The notes: generated by a model not told the origin, from the sequence alone. A stretch of DNA of 64,000 nucleotides from Fallopia convolvulus (GCA_964016875.1 OZ024721.1:11214109-11278108); one strand, 5' to 3'; shown: positions 34,661 through 46,200, counted from the first letter of the stretch. Numbers and translations: made by a program.

Positions 34661-35485
34661 ACCCTCCTTCAAATGATGCAATTCAGAGATGAAGCCGTCA
34701 CAGTCCGAGTGTGGGCTAATCAGTTGGACGTGCGCATGTGCTCTAAGGGATTCATGGGATGGGAGCGGTACCATCGACCCTCCTTAAGATCATGAAATTC
34801 ACGCTTATTTTTTTTAAGAAAAGTCAGTTTTTCATTAGCTTGAGTCTTGCATAAAAAAAGAGCGCAACGTTAATTTATCTCATTAACGATCTTCTACATA
34901 TGCGCGTATGTAGAGGGGCAAGGATCCCATGATCATCGCTCATTGATGTACGAATATACGAATGCGAAAAGGGGACCCGTCGACTAATCTGCATGGCCAC
35001 TACGAATAGGTCCTAGAGTACTTGAGTTTTAGTTGCGACGCTATCGAACGCAGCTAACATTCAAGTGGGGAATTAGTGGAAGATTATATCTTAATCGAAA
35101 GATAAAATTTCTGCGTGGATTGAGGAGCACAATATCGCTTGCTTGGGTGATAAGGAAAATTATAGCGAGCCCTGGGGGAGGATTTTCGACCCCCTACTCC
35201 CTTTTTTCCACTATAAATAATCTCTTCGCCATGTATTGTAAGACCTTGCATCTTGCATGGACTCATATTCACTGAGCTCTTTGGAAAGTCTTACCTTTTT
35301 ACTTCGATATTCAATCGACGAACTGTTCTTTTGACTTAGGCGATGAGGTGGGTTAGGTGGAACCTGCCCCTTGTGTCCATTGTTTTGTCGGTTCTAGGTT
35401 GAAGGAGTTTGGAATAGAAGATCAAAGGGCGAACCAAGAGGAGCATTCAATTAGGACAAAAAGGCGAATTTTTGTGCACTAATAG
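34661..35485 (+). mobile_element. Element I, continuation: protease end and 3' LTR
   Basis: Sequence resumes after element A. CATCGACCCTCCTT recurs at about 34775, showing a small internal duplication. From about 34797 the sequence matches the LTR of element E (AAAAGTCAGTTTTT, GAGTCTTGCATAAAAAAAG, GGATCCCATGAT) with a large internal deletion, ending TTTTTGTGCACTAATA near 35485. Confidence 0.65.
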
Positions 35486-36283
35486 AAATCATTTTCCTAA
35501 AGTATAATTGCTCTAGCTAATTAAGGATCAAAATAGAGATATACTATTTATATAATCATAGTAAATAAAAATAAATCATATAATATGAACGGTCTTTCTA
35601 AGGGAATAGGATAAAAAACCTTATTTTAGAAACTAAAATAAGAGAATAGATGGATTAACGAGATGTAATTTTAAGCACAATGAAGGTAAAGATCTTTAGG
35701 AGCTTTTGAGTGTGATTGTCTATTAGCCGGTGAGTCGATGATTGTCAGCTTTTATATTCTCCTCCTTCACTTGATTGTTGCTGGTGTTACAAGGAGGATT
35801 CTGATCCCGTTGATGTCGCCGATCTCATTTAATGGCGTGACCGTTACTCAGAGATCTCACTAAGACCAAGATTTTCGCCATTACTTCACCTTTGGCCATC
35901 ATCTTCATAATTAATCTCATGCCCGATAGTGTTTACTGATGTGGGCCTTGTCTCCTCCGCGCAATATGATTTTGGGCTTGGTTCTAGGGGGGGCCCAACA
36001 ATACCCCCTCAAAATTTTCCAAAATAAGGCTCTTATCCTATGTACTAAGGACATAGGGTAGAAAAATCCAAATGAGAAATGTGTATTCAATGCAATAAGC
36101 ACAAATTTCATGTTGTGTAATAGCTTCTAGCTATTTCCAAGATATATAGCTAGAAGGTATTTCTAAGATATATAGAAGCCGGATGCAGGTGACGCGGTAT
36201 CATAATACCTTTTTCACTTGAAATTGAAATTTCAAATCCATCGTACCACAACTCAGTTGTTGATTGGCTTGAAACGATACAAT
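35486..36283. repeat. Left copy of a flanking direct repeat
   Basis: Several stretches (about 35609-35640, 36030-36110 and 36196-36283, the last with GCGGTATCATAATACC and CTTGAAATTGAAATTTC) recur in the same order at about 44127-44390, beyond element G. Insertions and deletions separate the matched parts. No gene. Confidence 0.65.
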
Positions 36284-36856
36284 TCTGTGGCGGGTAAAAT
36301 TTACCTACCATTATTATTTTGTCAATCAACCGCCATAAATGTATATCTTGTAGTATTTTCTTATAAAATTAAATATGATGGTTATGCGACATAATGGAAT
36401 TTTTTTTCTTAACGAAAAGATAGAACTTTTGCTTGGAGTAGGGAGCAAAATATCGCTTGTTTGGGCTTTAAGGCATTGGGCTGGCCCTAAGGGATAGGAT
36501 TTTTGGCCTCCCTTTCCATCTCTCTTCCATTATAAATACACGTCTTCGTCGTGTATGTAGGGCATATGAAAACACACGCTTAGGGATTGAATAGGCTAAT
36601 ATTCGCTTAGCTTATTTGTTCTGAAAGACTCACATTCATTGAGTTTTCTAGATTTATTGTCTTTACCTTGACGTTTGATCGACGACTGTTCTTTTGACTT
36701 AGGCATCGGAGGTGGATTAAGGGGGTCCCCGCCTCCTATGTGCATTGTTTTGCATGTTCTAGGTTGAAGATGAAGTTGGAATGGAAGGTGAAAAAGAGAG
36801 TCAAAAGGTGCATTCAATTAGTGCATTAACGACAGAATTTTTGTGCACTAACAATG
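36284..36856 (+). repeat. Element G 5' LTR, 5'-truncated
   Basis: Matches the inner and terminal parts of the LTRs at 42906 and 52309, including the TATA box CCATTATAAATACA and the end TTTTTGTGCACTAACA. The first few hundred bases are missing. It is followed by GGGGCCGTCTATGGGAA, a primer-site-like sequence equivalent to that of element E. Confidence 0.75.
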
Positions 36857-38135
36857 GGGCCGTCTATGGGAACATGGATTTAAATCCATGAGTAATCGTT
36901 CCTAGAAGAAAAAGAAGTGATTTTTTGAAGTCTTTGGGCACTTACAAAAAGTGAAATCGAACGCAGTCCCTCAGATGAACAAATCCGTGAACACGGAACA
37001 ATAGTCCGCGACCGCGGATCGGGAAACAACGACCGCGACCCCTAAGGCCGCGACCGCAGTGCGTAGGGAGATTGAGCGAAAGTTCGAAAATTGTTCGAAT
37101 GATCAAACCCTAACACGTCACGAGGTCTACAATCAATTACCATGCGATAGTTTGGGGTCAGATGCGTGCTTGATATCCCAAAAGCGACAACTTGATCACA
37201 AAAAAAAATCCGCCATGGGTTTAACATAAACCCTAGGCGAAACGATGTTCAAATCATTACAACTAGTGCTGATTGTAGTGCGTACTGCGAAATCGACAAT
37301 GCTGGGGCAAGGAGCGACCTTGTCAGCCCCTTGTTGAATTCAATCCTGCCTAAGGTTGGTAGTTGACCACCGATTGATGGGTTGGATCCGGGTGCGTACC
37401 CTGTAGCCCAAACCTGAAAACTTGATCGTGAAGCAACGGTCAACCACCATCAAAGCGAAGAAAACCGAACAAGGGAAAAGTTGATAACTTTCTAGAGCGG
37501 AACCGGAACCTGCACAAGCAGCGACGATCAATATTTGCTCGATCGGACGCGTGCGGCGACCAAAATCAATGCCATTCAAGAAGTTTGGTGTCCAACTTAG
37601 TCATCAAAACATCGTCATGATCAAGTGGAGTTGGAGAGTCTGAACGGACTTTACCAATCCCGATAGAGCATGTCTAAAACACTTGTTCCCACTTTCAAAG
37701 ATCAACCAATCAATGGATTTCAAATCAAGACACAAGCGAGGAAAGTTCTTAAAGGACGTAAACAAGTAATCGATCCTCGCAATCGCGAGGATAGAATTGA
37801 TCTCTGATAACGAAGAAACGAGCTTTCTTGGTGCTGAATAAACAACAAAATCCCAAACCCTTATTACCAACTAAACTGGGAGCCACTGCGACCGCGACCG
37901 CGGTCCCGACCACCGCGACCGCGGATTATACATCCGCAACCGCGGCCAAGGCGGAAGCGACTGCAGCCAAGGAATTAGCATCTGCCACCTACGAAATAAT
38001 GAGGCAAGCTCCGATCATCGCTCGGAGAATAATCCCAACCCGCAGGGTGATCAAGCAAAACTCTAATATTCACTCGGAGGATCAAATCCTAGCACGCATT
38101 AAGAAAGGCACCTTGTTCGAGGACGATCAAGGTTC
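36857..38135 (+). mobile_element. Element G internal region, left part
   Basis: Ty3/gypsy-type leader after the primer site, rich in CCGCGACCGCGG-like words (about 36990-37060 and 37880-37950). The frame at 37828-38145 contains an alanine/threonine-rich stretch, then ARIKKGTLFEDDQGSKV; no named domain can be assigned. It is broken at the junction with element C. Confidence 0.5.
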
Positions 38136-38141
38136 GAAAGT

Positions 38142-38722
38142 GTGAGACAAGGTTCGAAAGAGAAGAGGCTGCAATGGATGAAGATGGGGCAGCCACAGAG
38201 GAGCTCGATATCGAGGATGATGACCTCGGTACCGAGGTACTTGGCGAGGAAGACAACCTCGATAACGACCCACCTAGGCTCGTTAATGATTATTTTGAGG
38301 CCACTAACGAGGCATTCGGCCTAGGTAACGAGCCACCACCTCCACCTACCGAGCCTCAGTCGTATAAAATGATGCCCTATAACCCGATGATTTATCAAGA
38401 CCACTTCTAGCCTTAAGATCAATACTAACCACCTCCTCAGCCCACCTATTCTGGATCAAGTGTTCCACCTCCATGGGCCGATGATTTATCTTTCCAGATG
38501 CAACAACTCAACCTGCAACAGACACAACTCACACAAAGGATGGAGCATTGGGAGGTTGTCTATTCAGCTCTTATGGCTTTAGATGATGCGAGGCATCAGT
38601 AGGCAGATGCTTGTTGGAGGACGATGGAGCAATGGGTGATGGTTAATGAGGAGCACGGAAGGATCATTTATGAGTTCATGGGCAATTTTGAGCGCCAGTT
38701 TCCATCGCCATCACGGCGATGA
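38142..38722 (+). pseudogene. Element C ORF fragment, Athila-like C-terminus
   Basis: Reads MDEDGAATEELDIEDDDLGT, then LVNDYFEATNEAFGLGNEPP, a run of prolines, KMMPYNPMIYQDHF and a stop at 38408-38410. It continues with several stops to FMGNFERQFPSPSRR at about 38722. The equivalent frame in element D (62990-63696) has the same blocks. The part near QQLNLQQTQLTQRMEHWE is a probable coiled coil. Function unknown; not functional here. Confidence 0.7.
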
Positions 38723-38808
38723 TTCAGTTTCAAGGATGTTCTTTTCTGCTTCAAAGTTAGCTTGTAAGTTCCTTTCTTTTTCCCTATTCTTTTCTTCTTC
38801 TTAGCTTT

Positions 38809-38830
38809 ATTACAGTGGGGACACTGTAAT
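38809..38830 (+). other. Post-ORF RGGA stem-loop, element C
   Basis: Arms ATTACAGTG and CACTGTAAT (9 perfect pairs) enclose GGGA, followed by TTTAAGTATTGGGTAGGGGA. Confidence 0.8.
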
Positions 38831-40488
38831 TTTAAGTATTGGGTAGGGGAGGAAATAAAACTTGCTTGCTTGTTTACTTGTTCTAGTTTGTTTGTTTCTT
38901 TGTTTGTTTCTTGTTTTAGTTGTCTTTGTTTTGAAAAATAAAACTTGCTTGCTTGTTTACTTGTTCTAGTTTGTTTGTTACTTTGTTTGTTTTGTTTCTT
39001 GTTTTTAGTTGTCTTTGTTTTTAAAAAATTAAAAATCACAAAAAATTGAAAATTTTAAAAAATTCCAAAAAGAGTTTTTAGAATAGATAAGTACCCTGTC
39101 TTTTGGTTCTATGATAGTTAATCGCTTGCATGATCATGTAATTTCCTTGCAACATGTTTTGATAATATAGCCTGATTCTTAGTATGAAATTGTTTTATAG
39201 AGGAATAGCATTTGATGAAATTGAGCATGTAAAACTTTTAGCATGAGTAGTGCAATCCAACAAAAATTGCTACCTTGTGAGTTATTTTTGGCCTTATAGG
39301 GAGAACATAAAAAATCCCTCTTCTTTTCTTGTGTGGTTTACTCTCTTTATGTATATTATCTCTTGTAATTGTGATGATTATCTATTTCTTGAGACCTATA
39401 TAAGATTTTTAGTTCATTATTTGTGAAAGTCATATGATAGAGAACTTATTTTTATGAGCCTTATTTATCCCTATCCACTCTATCATGATCCCTATTTTTG
39501 ACAACCAATTTGAGATTTAGCCTTTTATTTTTCAAGCTCCACAAAAATTAATTCCTTAGCCGAGATAAGCTTGACCCTACGCGGGGATTAGGACTTAGAT
39601 TGGAGAGGTATGTTTTGTAGAGTGAAAAAATGATATGTTTTGGTTCAAAATAAGGGTTTTGGGAAGGGTAGATTGGAAGTCTTGTTTTATTTTGTAAAAA
39701 ATAATGATCTCTTGGTAAAAAAGATGCACAAAAATAAGAGGAATAAAAAGAAGATGTTTGGTTCGGTACCGATAGAAAAATTGAGGAGAAGTTTAGCTCG
39801 TTAACGATCCTCTTAGGTCGTTAACGAGGCAAGTCGAGAGCAGAAAGATGAGAAAAAAATGCTGAAATGATGAGAAAGAAAGAAAGAGTAAGGAAGATGT
39901 GCAAAATGTTTAAAGTAAAAACCAGAGATTCTTTTATGTTATATGAGGCTTTCTAGGATTTAAAAGGTGAGTGAAAAGAAAGTGCATAATGAGAGTGAGT
40001 TTGGTATGTTGTTTTATGAGAGTTTTGGGTGTGTGAGTTTTTAGGAGCCTTTGATTCCCAGATATCATTAGCACCACAAAGCCAAAATATTTTCCACGCC
40101 TTATTGTCTTTGCCATGCCCCATTACAACCCGGCCGAATGGAAGATTCTCTGAATTTTTTCATTGAGCCTAAGTTCTCTTGATGATTTTTGCTTGTTTTG
40201 ACAAATCTTAGGTGGAGAGTTTGGTGATATAAGTTCCAATTTCTATGAGTTTTTGCATGCAAGATTGAGTTGAGATATTGAATTTATAGCCCAAAACACT
40301 TGAGAGTTGAGTGAAACACATATATCCTTGGTGAGGTTGGATTGTTGCAACTTTTGTCTATTAGAGCTTATATATGTGTGATGGCGTTAATAGTTATTTG
40401 CTATTTTTGCTATGTTTTGATGTTGCTTCTGAGATAAAGGCTATTGCTTGATAAGCATGATTTTTTGGTTTTGGTTATTGTATAGTGA
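38831..40488 (+). other. Element C 3' non-coding region
   Basis: Long, T-rich and non-coding. It shares conserved words with elements D, F and B, for example ATAAGCTTGACCC near 39565 and CCCCATTACAACC near 40118. It contains two TCGTTAACGA words near 39800. A 60-bp segment with TTGCTTGCTTGTTTACTTG is tandemly repeated near 38870-39010. Confidence 0.6.
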
Positions 40489-40520
40489 TTGCTTGAGGAC
40501 AAGCAAGTCTAAGTATGGGG
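40489..40520 (+). other. Pre-LTR RGGA stem-loop and purine tract, element C
   Basis: Arms TTGCTTG and CAAGCAA around AGGA (40489-40506), then GTCTAAGTATGGGG directly before the LTR. Confidence 0.8.
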
Positions 40521-40522
40521 TA

Positions 40523-41943
40523 TGTTGATGTTCATGTTTTTAGTCTGGTTTTAGGTGTCTTTCTTATGTTGTTTAGATTAGTTTTAATAAGTTTTAGAGT
40601 TAGTTTTGTGTGTTTTTGGATAAGTTTGCATATGTTGTGAAAGTATGGAAGCTACTCCGTTTTGTGTCTTTTTGTAGGTTTTTAAAGCGGAATTGAGCAT
40701 TTTCAAGTGAAGCTGAAGTCAAGTGGTGGAGGGTGGAATGCATAGAAGCGGAGAAGGAGGAATTCATGTTAAAGATCATGTTAAAATGCAAGTGAAGCCA
40801 TGTAGAGAGTTTAAAAGAATCAAAACAGAGAGCTCGTTACCGACATGTTAGGGTCGGTACCGAGCTGTGCATCAGAGATTTTTGCTAAGAGAATTCAACA
40901 AATGTCTACCGACCCTGTGCATGTCGTTAACGAGGTGACCTATGTCGGTAGACGGCGCTGACTTTCGGGATTTATATCTTTTATCTTGTAATCTTTTAAG
41001 TTTGGTAAGTTTTTATCTCTTAGGTCTTTTATTAGATAGATTCTTTAGTATAAATACCCTTGTTCTAGCCTAGGCAAGGGGGGATTCTCGTTAGATTTTT
41101 AGAGAGACGATAGAGAGAGATATTTCTTTGTAAGATGATATTTCTTTCAATTTCAAGTAAGTTTTGCTTTTCAATGTTCTCTTTAAATAAAGTTGTTTGT
41201 TTTGATTCAATCATGAGTGAGTAGTTTTCTTATCTAGGGTCGGGGTTTAAACCCGACATAGTTGTGCGTGATTGAATGAATGAGTTGATGTTTTGATTGC
41301 CTTCTTATCTAGGGTCGGGGTTTAAACCCGACATTGGGTCGGGGTTTAAACCCGACATAGTTTTCTTATCTTGTTTGTGCTTATACTTGACAAGAGTCGA
41401 AGTAATTTGAGTTTATTGCTTGATTGAAAGAGAAAGTCTTGAACTTGAATGTTGATATTGTTCGATAACGAAAGTTTTGAGCTTTGGATTCAAAACAAGT
41501 AATAAAGTGAATTGATTTATGAAAGTTGATTGATTTGCTTGTTTAGTCAACAAAAGTTGATAGATTTATCTTCAAAGGCATGATCTTTATCTTCACGTAA
41601 GTTCATATACATAGCTATGTTGTGGTAACCCTTGTCCTAGAGATTTTTATCCTTTGAATTTCTTAAGCTTAGCATTCGAATTCACTCGTTACCGAGGCAC
41701 TAGGATCGGTACCGAGCCTGCACTTGCATCGTTATATTTGTTCTGTTTCAATAGAAATCCAACATCATTACCGACCCTGACAAGGTCGTTAACGAGGTCT
41801 GTCGTAGCTGTTTGCTTTGTTTTTATTGATTTTTTAGTTTGGTAAACAGACAACCTTGCTTCCCGTGGACGATCCTGACTTCGCTATACTCATCGGGGTC
41901 TTGACTTATAAATTTATTTGTTGTCAAGAAACCCTCATCAACA
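40523..41943 (+). repeat. Element C 3' LTR
   Basis: Begins TGTTGATG and ends CATCAACA, perfect 8-bp terminal inverted repeats; 1421 bp. A TATA box TATAAATA lies at 41049-41056. It matches the LTR of element D (59885-61331, opposite strand). Confidence 0.85.
41237..41357 (+). repeat. Three copies of a near-perfect palindrome
   Basis: GTCGGGGTTTAAACCCGAC occurs near 41239, 41315 and 41338, two of them almost adjacent. Element D has only one diverged copy at the equivalent place (about 60515). Confidence 0.85.
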
Positions 41944-42905
41944 AAACCAAGGTCATAGGCAATTGCGTGAACCAAGACGAGAAACCGTGACCGCGGTCCC
42001 CACTAATCGCGACTGTGGTCCATCGTAAACGGACACCTCAGATATCGTGCTGACCTTAACCCAAGAATGGAATTCTTATTCCACTCTCCTAATCAAGCCT
42101 AGATTAGAGCAATACCGAGCCATGGCGGGAACGAACCCGCTCAAGACGGCACACGCCTATATATGACATCGTGATCAAACAACGGTAGTGGGGAATCAAC
42201 TACCACCAAGAATGAAGACGAGATTGTGCTTACAACACACTCTAACTTCCGCTTTAAGAGAGAACAAGTGGATTTAAAGTGAGCATAATCGAATAAAGTC
42301 TTACCGCTATCAAGCCTTGGAAAAAAATCCAAGGTACGCACCCCATCAGTGAATCGGCGAATGAAAGGACCAATCAACGGCTCGCTAGCGTTATCAATTT
42401 GTTAATAACAGTCGTGGTCCCGAGCCGGTAAGAAGACCGAACGAGTGCAAAGCCAACTACGAAAGGGATTATCGCAACTGCGGAATTCTCCGATCGTTGA
42501 GGGTCGCGGTCGCGGCCAGGATTGGGAGGAACCATGTTAAGCAGCCGCAGCGCAAGGTCGGAGAGTTTAATCGTTGAAGAGTCTTGACGGGAATGTCGTC
42601 CCTCAGACTTAGGATATTGCCCATTTTAAAGAAATTCTTCCCCGAGAAGCCAAACCGCGGTCCCGGACTTCCACCGCGATCGCGAAACTGTCAACAACGA
42701 CCACAAAATCGCCGACAGTGAATTCTGCAGGGTATTCCTCGCATGGATATTGAGTTGAGAATAAAGCTGATTGGACAAGCACCTTGTTTTTTGTATCTTT
42801 ATTTTTCTTAAACAAAATACCGGACGAGAACGTTTTATTTTCAACGTTCTATTCTCCCTTCTCTGTTTTGCTTGTTCCAATGAGTCTACCTTAATTCTCG
42901 ACAAA
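41944..42905 (+). mobile_element. Element G internal region, right part
   Basis: Resumes with GACCGCGGTC-type words (about 41988, 42003 and 42655) as in the left part. No clear coding motif; decayed. Confidence 0.45.
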
Positions 42906-43690
42906 TGACACGCTTAAGTGTGAGCAAGGATCCCATGATATTCGTTCATGGATGTACGAACACGCATGCACGCACGAACCCATGATATTCGCTCGTGGAT
43001 GTACAAATACGCACGCACGCACGTTAGAGGACCGAGCGACTAATCTGCATGGCCACTCTGTATTAGACCTATGTAACCCTACGTCCTAGTATATGTGGGA
43101 AACGTATACAAAGATGTAGGTGGGGCATTTGTGAGCGAGTAAAATTCAGCTACCATTATTATTTTCTCTATCAACCGCCATAGAGTTATTTTATTTATTA
43201 TGCCTTTTATATCTTTTAGTATTTTCTTATAGAATTAAATATGGTGGTTATGCGACATAATGGAAGATTTTATCTTAACAAAAAAATAGAACTTTTGCTT
43301 GGAGTAGGGAGCAAGATATCGCTTGCTTGGGCTTTAAGGCATTAGGCCGGCCCTAAGGGATAGGATTTTCGTCCTCCCTTACCCTCTCTCTTCCATTATA
43401 AATAAACGTCTTCGTCGTGTATGGAGGGCATATGAAAACACGCGCTCAAAGATTGAATAGGCTAATATTCGCCTAGCTTATTTGTTCTGAAAGACTCACA
43501 TTCACTGAGTTTTCTAGCTTTATTGTCTTTACCTTGATGCTCGATCGACGACTGTTCTTTTGATTTAGGCACCATAGGTGGATTAGGGGGTCCCCGCCCC
43601 CTTTATCTATTGTTTTGTAGGTTCTAGGTTGAAGATGAAATTGGAACGGAAGGTGAAGAAGAGTGTCAAAAGAAATATTCAATTAGTACA
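42906..43690 (+). repeat. Element G 3' LTR, 3'-truncated
   Basis: Starts near TGACACGCTTAAGTG and follows the E-family LTR, including GGATCCCATGATATTCG, the word CATTATAAATAAACG and GGGGGTCCCCGCC-like sequence. It breaks off near 43690 before the expected GTGCACTAACA end. Confidence 0.7.
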
Positions 43691-44683
43691 ATCTTAATTG
43701 AAGACAATAATAAACACGTACTATTTTTAATAAAGTTCCACATGTCCTCTAAGTTACTTCAACTTTTCATTGTATAGTTTTGATATACGTTTATGTTTAC
43801 ATCCTAGAGTATTTTGATATGTGTTAGGATGAAAAAATAAACATAGATAAAAAAATTTAGGATGAAAAGATGAAGCAACTTAGAGGACCGGTGAAAGATT
43901 ATGAAGAATATTACGTGTTTATTATTTTTTTCAATTAATATTGATATTTTTGAAGATTGACATCGTTCTAAATTCATGTAATATTTCTTATTTTACTTGT
44001 AAAAGAAAACATAAGATTTCGTAACAAATGTAATAGTGTATGCTTTATCATTTTTCTTTTTAAGTATAATATAGAAACATGACAATATAATATATAAGGC
44101 TGACAATATACAATCTAAAAACATAGGATAAGAAATCTTATTTTAGGAAATAAAACTCCAAAAAAAAAAGTCATAATATCTTAGAAAAATAAAATAAAAT
44201 TCCTAAATAAATAATGATAGTAATTTTTTTTTTCAAAATAAGGCTACTAAGGACCTAGGATGGATAAGAAATGTGTATTTGATGCAATAAGCACAAATTG
44301 CGGTATCATAATACCCTTTTCACTTGAAATTGAAATTTCAAATCCACCGTACCACAGCTGAGTTGTTGATGGCCTGAAACGATAAAATTATGAATTATGA
44401 TACCATACATTTAATAACACGGAGTACAACGTACTTCGGGATTGATTCGTTAAATTTATTGGACAATCGTACTCTAGAATCTGCGGCCGAATGAGTACGT
44501 ACGTACGGGGGGTTACATATATAGTACTGCTAATTAACCGTTCTTCAGACCCCTATGTATATAGTTTAGGGAGTTGAAGACAGAGAACGTACTGGATAAA
44601 CTAGCAGCTAGCTATAGCTAGCCTGGTTTAACATATAAACCAGTTATGAATAGTCCATGCATGCCATCTGGATCCAATCGAAA
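43691..44683. other. Non-coding, with right copy of flanking direct repeat
   Basis: About 44127-44390 repeats parts of 35609-36283 in the same order. The rest (43700-44120 and 44391-44683) is AT-rich, the last part probably the 3' flank of the UGT pseudogene. No gene. Confidence 0.55.
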
Positions 44684-46105
44684 TTAAAGCCTCTCCAGTT
44701 GATCGACAAAGGTGTCAATATAGGCAGTCATGAAGCCAGGGCTCCCCAACACGCCCCTCCACTTATCATGGTTCTCTCTAATAAACTTCCCCACCTGGCT
44801 CTCCTTATCCATGGCTTCCTTCACCGCCTTACTCAGGCTCTCCTTCGAAACCCACCCGCTCTCGTCCTTGTCCACCTCCACCGCCACCTTCATCTCTCCC
44901 GCCATGATCCTCGTATTCAGCACCTGGTCAACCAGGTGTGGCACCAACACTATCTGAGCCTTCCCCATCAGCGACTCCCACATGGACCCGAACCCGCAAT
45001 GGCTCACGAAGCACCCCACCGACGGGTGCTCCAGTATGAGCGGCTGCTGGACCCACCCGCCGTGCACCACCCCCTTCCCCGACGCCTCCTCTATTGTGGA
45101 GCATCCCCTGGGCGGCTTCAGGGCCACGAAGAACGGATAACCCGTTGACTCGAGCCCTGCGAGGATCTCCTGAAACTGGGCCTTCTCAAGGACGAGCTGG
45201 CTGCCCAACGCGCAGTAAATCACTGAGCCCGGTTCATGGGCTCCTAGCCAGCTCGCCCATTTCTCCTCCAAATTAGCGGGGCTTGCGGTAGAGTCCTCCG
45301 GCAACAACCGACTTGTCAAACTGTCGGCCGAGGTAATCACAGAACTTGCCCTCGATCTCCCTGCAGGTCCTCAAAGCGATGGCGTCGGCCAACTTGAGTG
45401 ACGAGTTGATCCTCTCGAAGAAGGTAACTCCGCTGCCATGCTCTCGGGATATGAACGAGATGAGCGAACGCACCTCATGCTTGTGCAAATGACGGAACGT
45501 GCGGGCTCATCTCGTTCATATCCCGAGATCGGCGGGGGTTCGCTCATCTCGTTCGTGGGGTATCTAGGGGGCGGCGCGACAAGTTCCTCCACCGTAATCG
45601 GCGGGTGTCGATCCAGGCGGAAGCATTCGGAACGTGCGGGCTCCATGATCGTCAGTCCAGCAGCGCAAATGACGGAGTAGAATACCGACTTGATCCCGAG
45701 CCTCGAGGTGATCTCGGGGATCCAGTGGGCGAAGTCGTAGAAGACCAAGTCCGGCTTGAGCTCCGTTATGGTGTGCTCGAGTTGGGGCCGCGTGAGATCC
45801 AATGCGGTTGCGAGAGAGCGGGTGAGGGAGTGGGGGATGTCGGAGGCGGTCTCGGCGCCGAGAGGAAGGCCTTCCACGTGGGGGATTGAGAGCGTGTGGA
45901 AGGTGATGAGGGAAGGGTGGAGGTTGAGGTGTTGGAGGAGGGCTTGACCCTTGTTTGGGAGGAGGAGTGTGGTTTTGTGGCCTCTCTCGGCGAGCTTGTT
46001 GCAGAGGTGGAGGAACGGTGTCATGTGACCGATTGCCACCCACGGGAACAGGAGGATGTGGAGTTTGGAGGAGTTTCCAATTTTGATCGGTTGTTGATCT
46101 GCCAT
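44684..46105 (-). pseudogene. UDP-glycosyltransferase, UGT79-like, broken
   Basis: Family 1 glycosyltransferases transfer sugar from a UDP-sugar to plant metabolites in the cytosol; UGT79 members commonly add a second sugar to flavonoid or anthocyanin glycosides. The N-terminus from 46105 is well preserved: LHILLFPWVAIGHMTPFLHL with the catalytic His27, then LPLGAETASDIPHSL and PDLVFYDFAHWIPEITSRLG. The C-terminal frame holds the full 44-residue PSPG box (44924-45055), WVQQPLILEHPSVGCF through VDQ. Three lesions are seen. A scrambled patch at 45486-45552 shifts the frame. A frameshift near 45300 separates SVVAGG from LPEDSTASP. In-frame loss of about ten residues lies between STIEEA and GKGVVHGG. 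No intron is needed. Assembly error could mimic part of this, but three separate lesions favour a real pseudogene. Confidence 0.85.
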
Positions 46106-46192
46106 TTCTTTCTCTTTTTGGTATGTACGTACGGCTTAGCTAGGCCGGGTTGTTTACTTGTTTTGTTCAAGCAACCCAGGGTCGATCTAGCT

Positions 46193-46200
46193 CTTAAATA
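46193..46200 (-). promoter_or_regulatory. TATA-like box of UGT pseudogene
   Basis: TATTTAAG on the minus strand, about 90 bp before the ATG at 46103-46105. Confidence 0.5.

Larger units (their letters stand above)
38136..41943 (+). mobile_element. Element C: 5'-truncated Athila-like LTR element
   Basis: Only the 3' half of the interior and the 3' LTR are present. The matching family member D (minus strand, 59885 to beyond 64000) shares coding, non-coding and LTR sequence. The left junction lies between two AAGGTTCGAAAG words (38129-38160). The right end is the LTR end CATCAACA at 41943. With no 5' LTR there is no target duplication to test. Confidence 0.75.
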
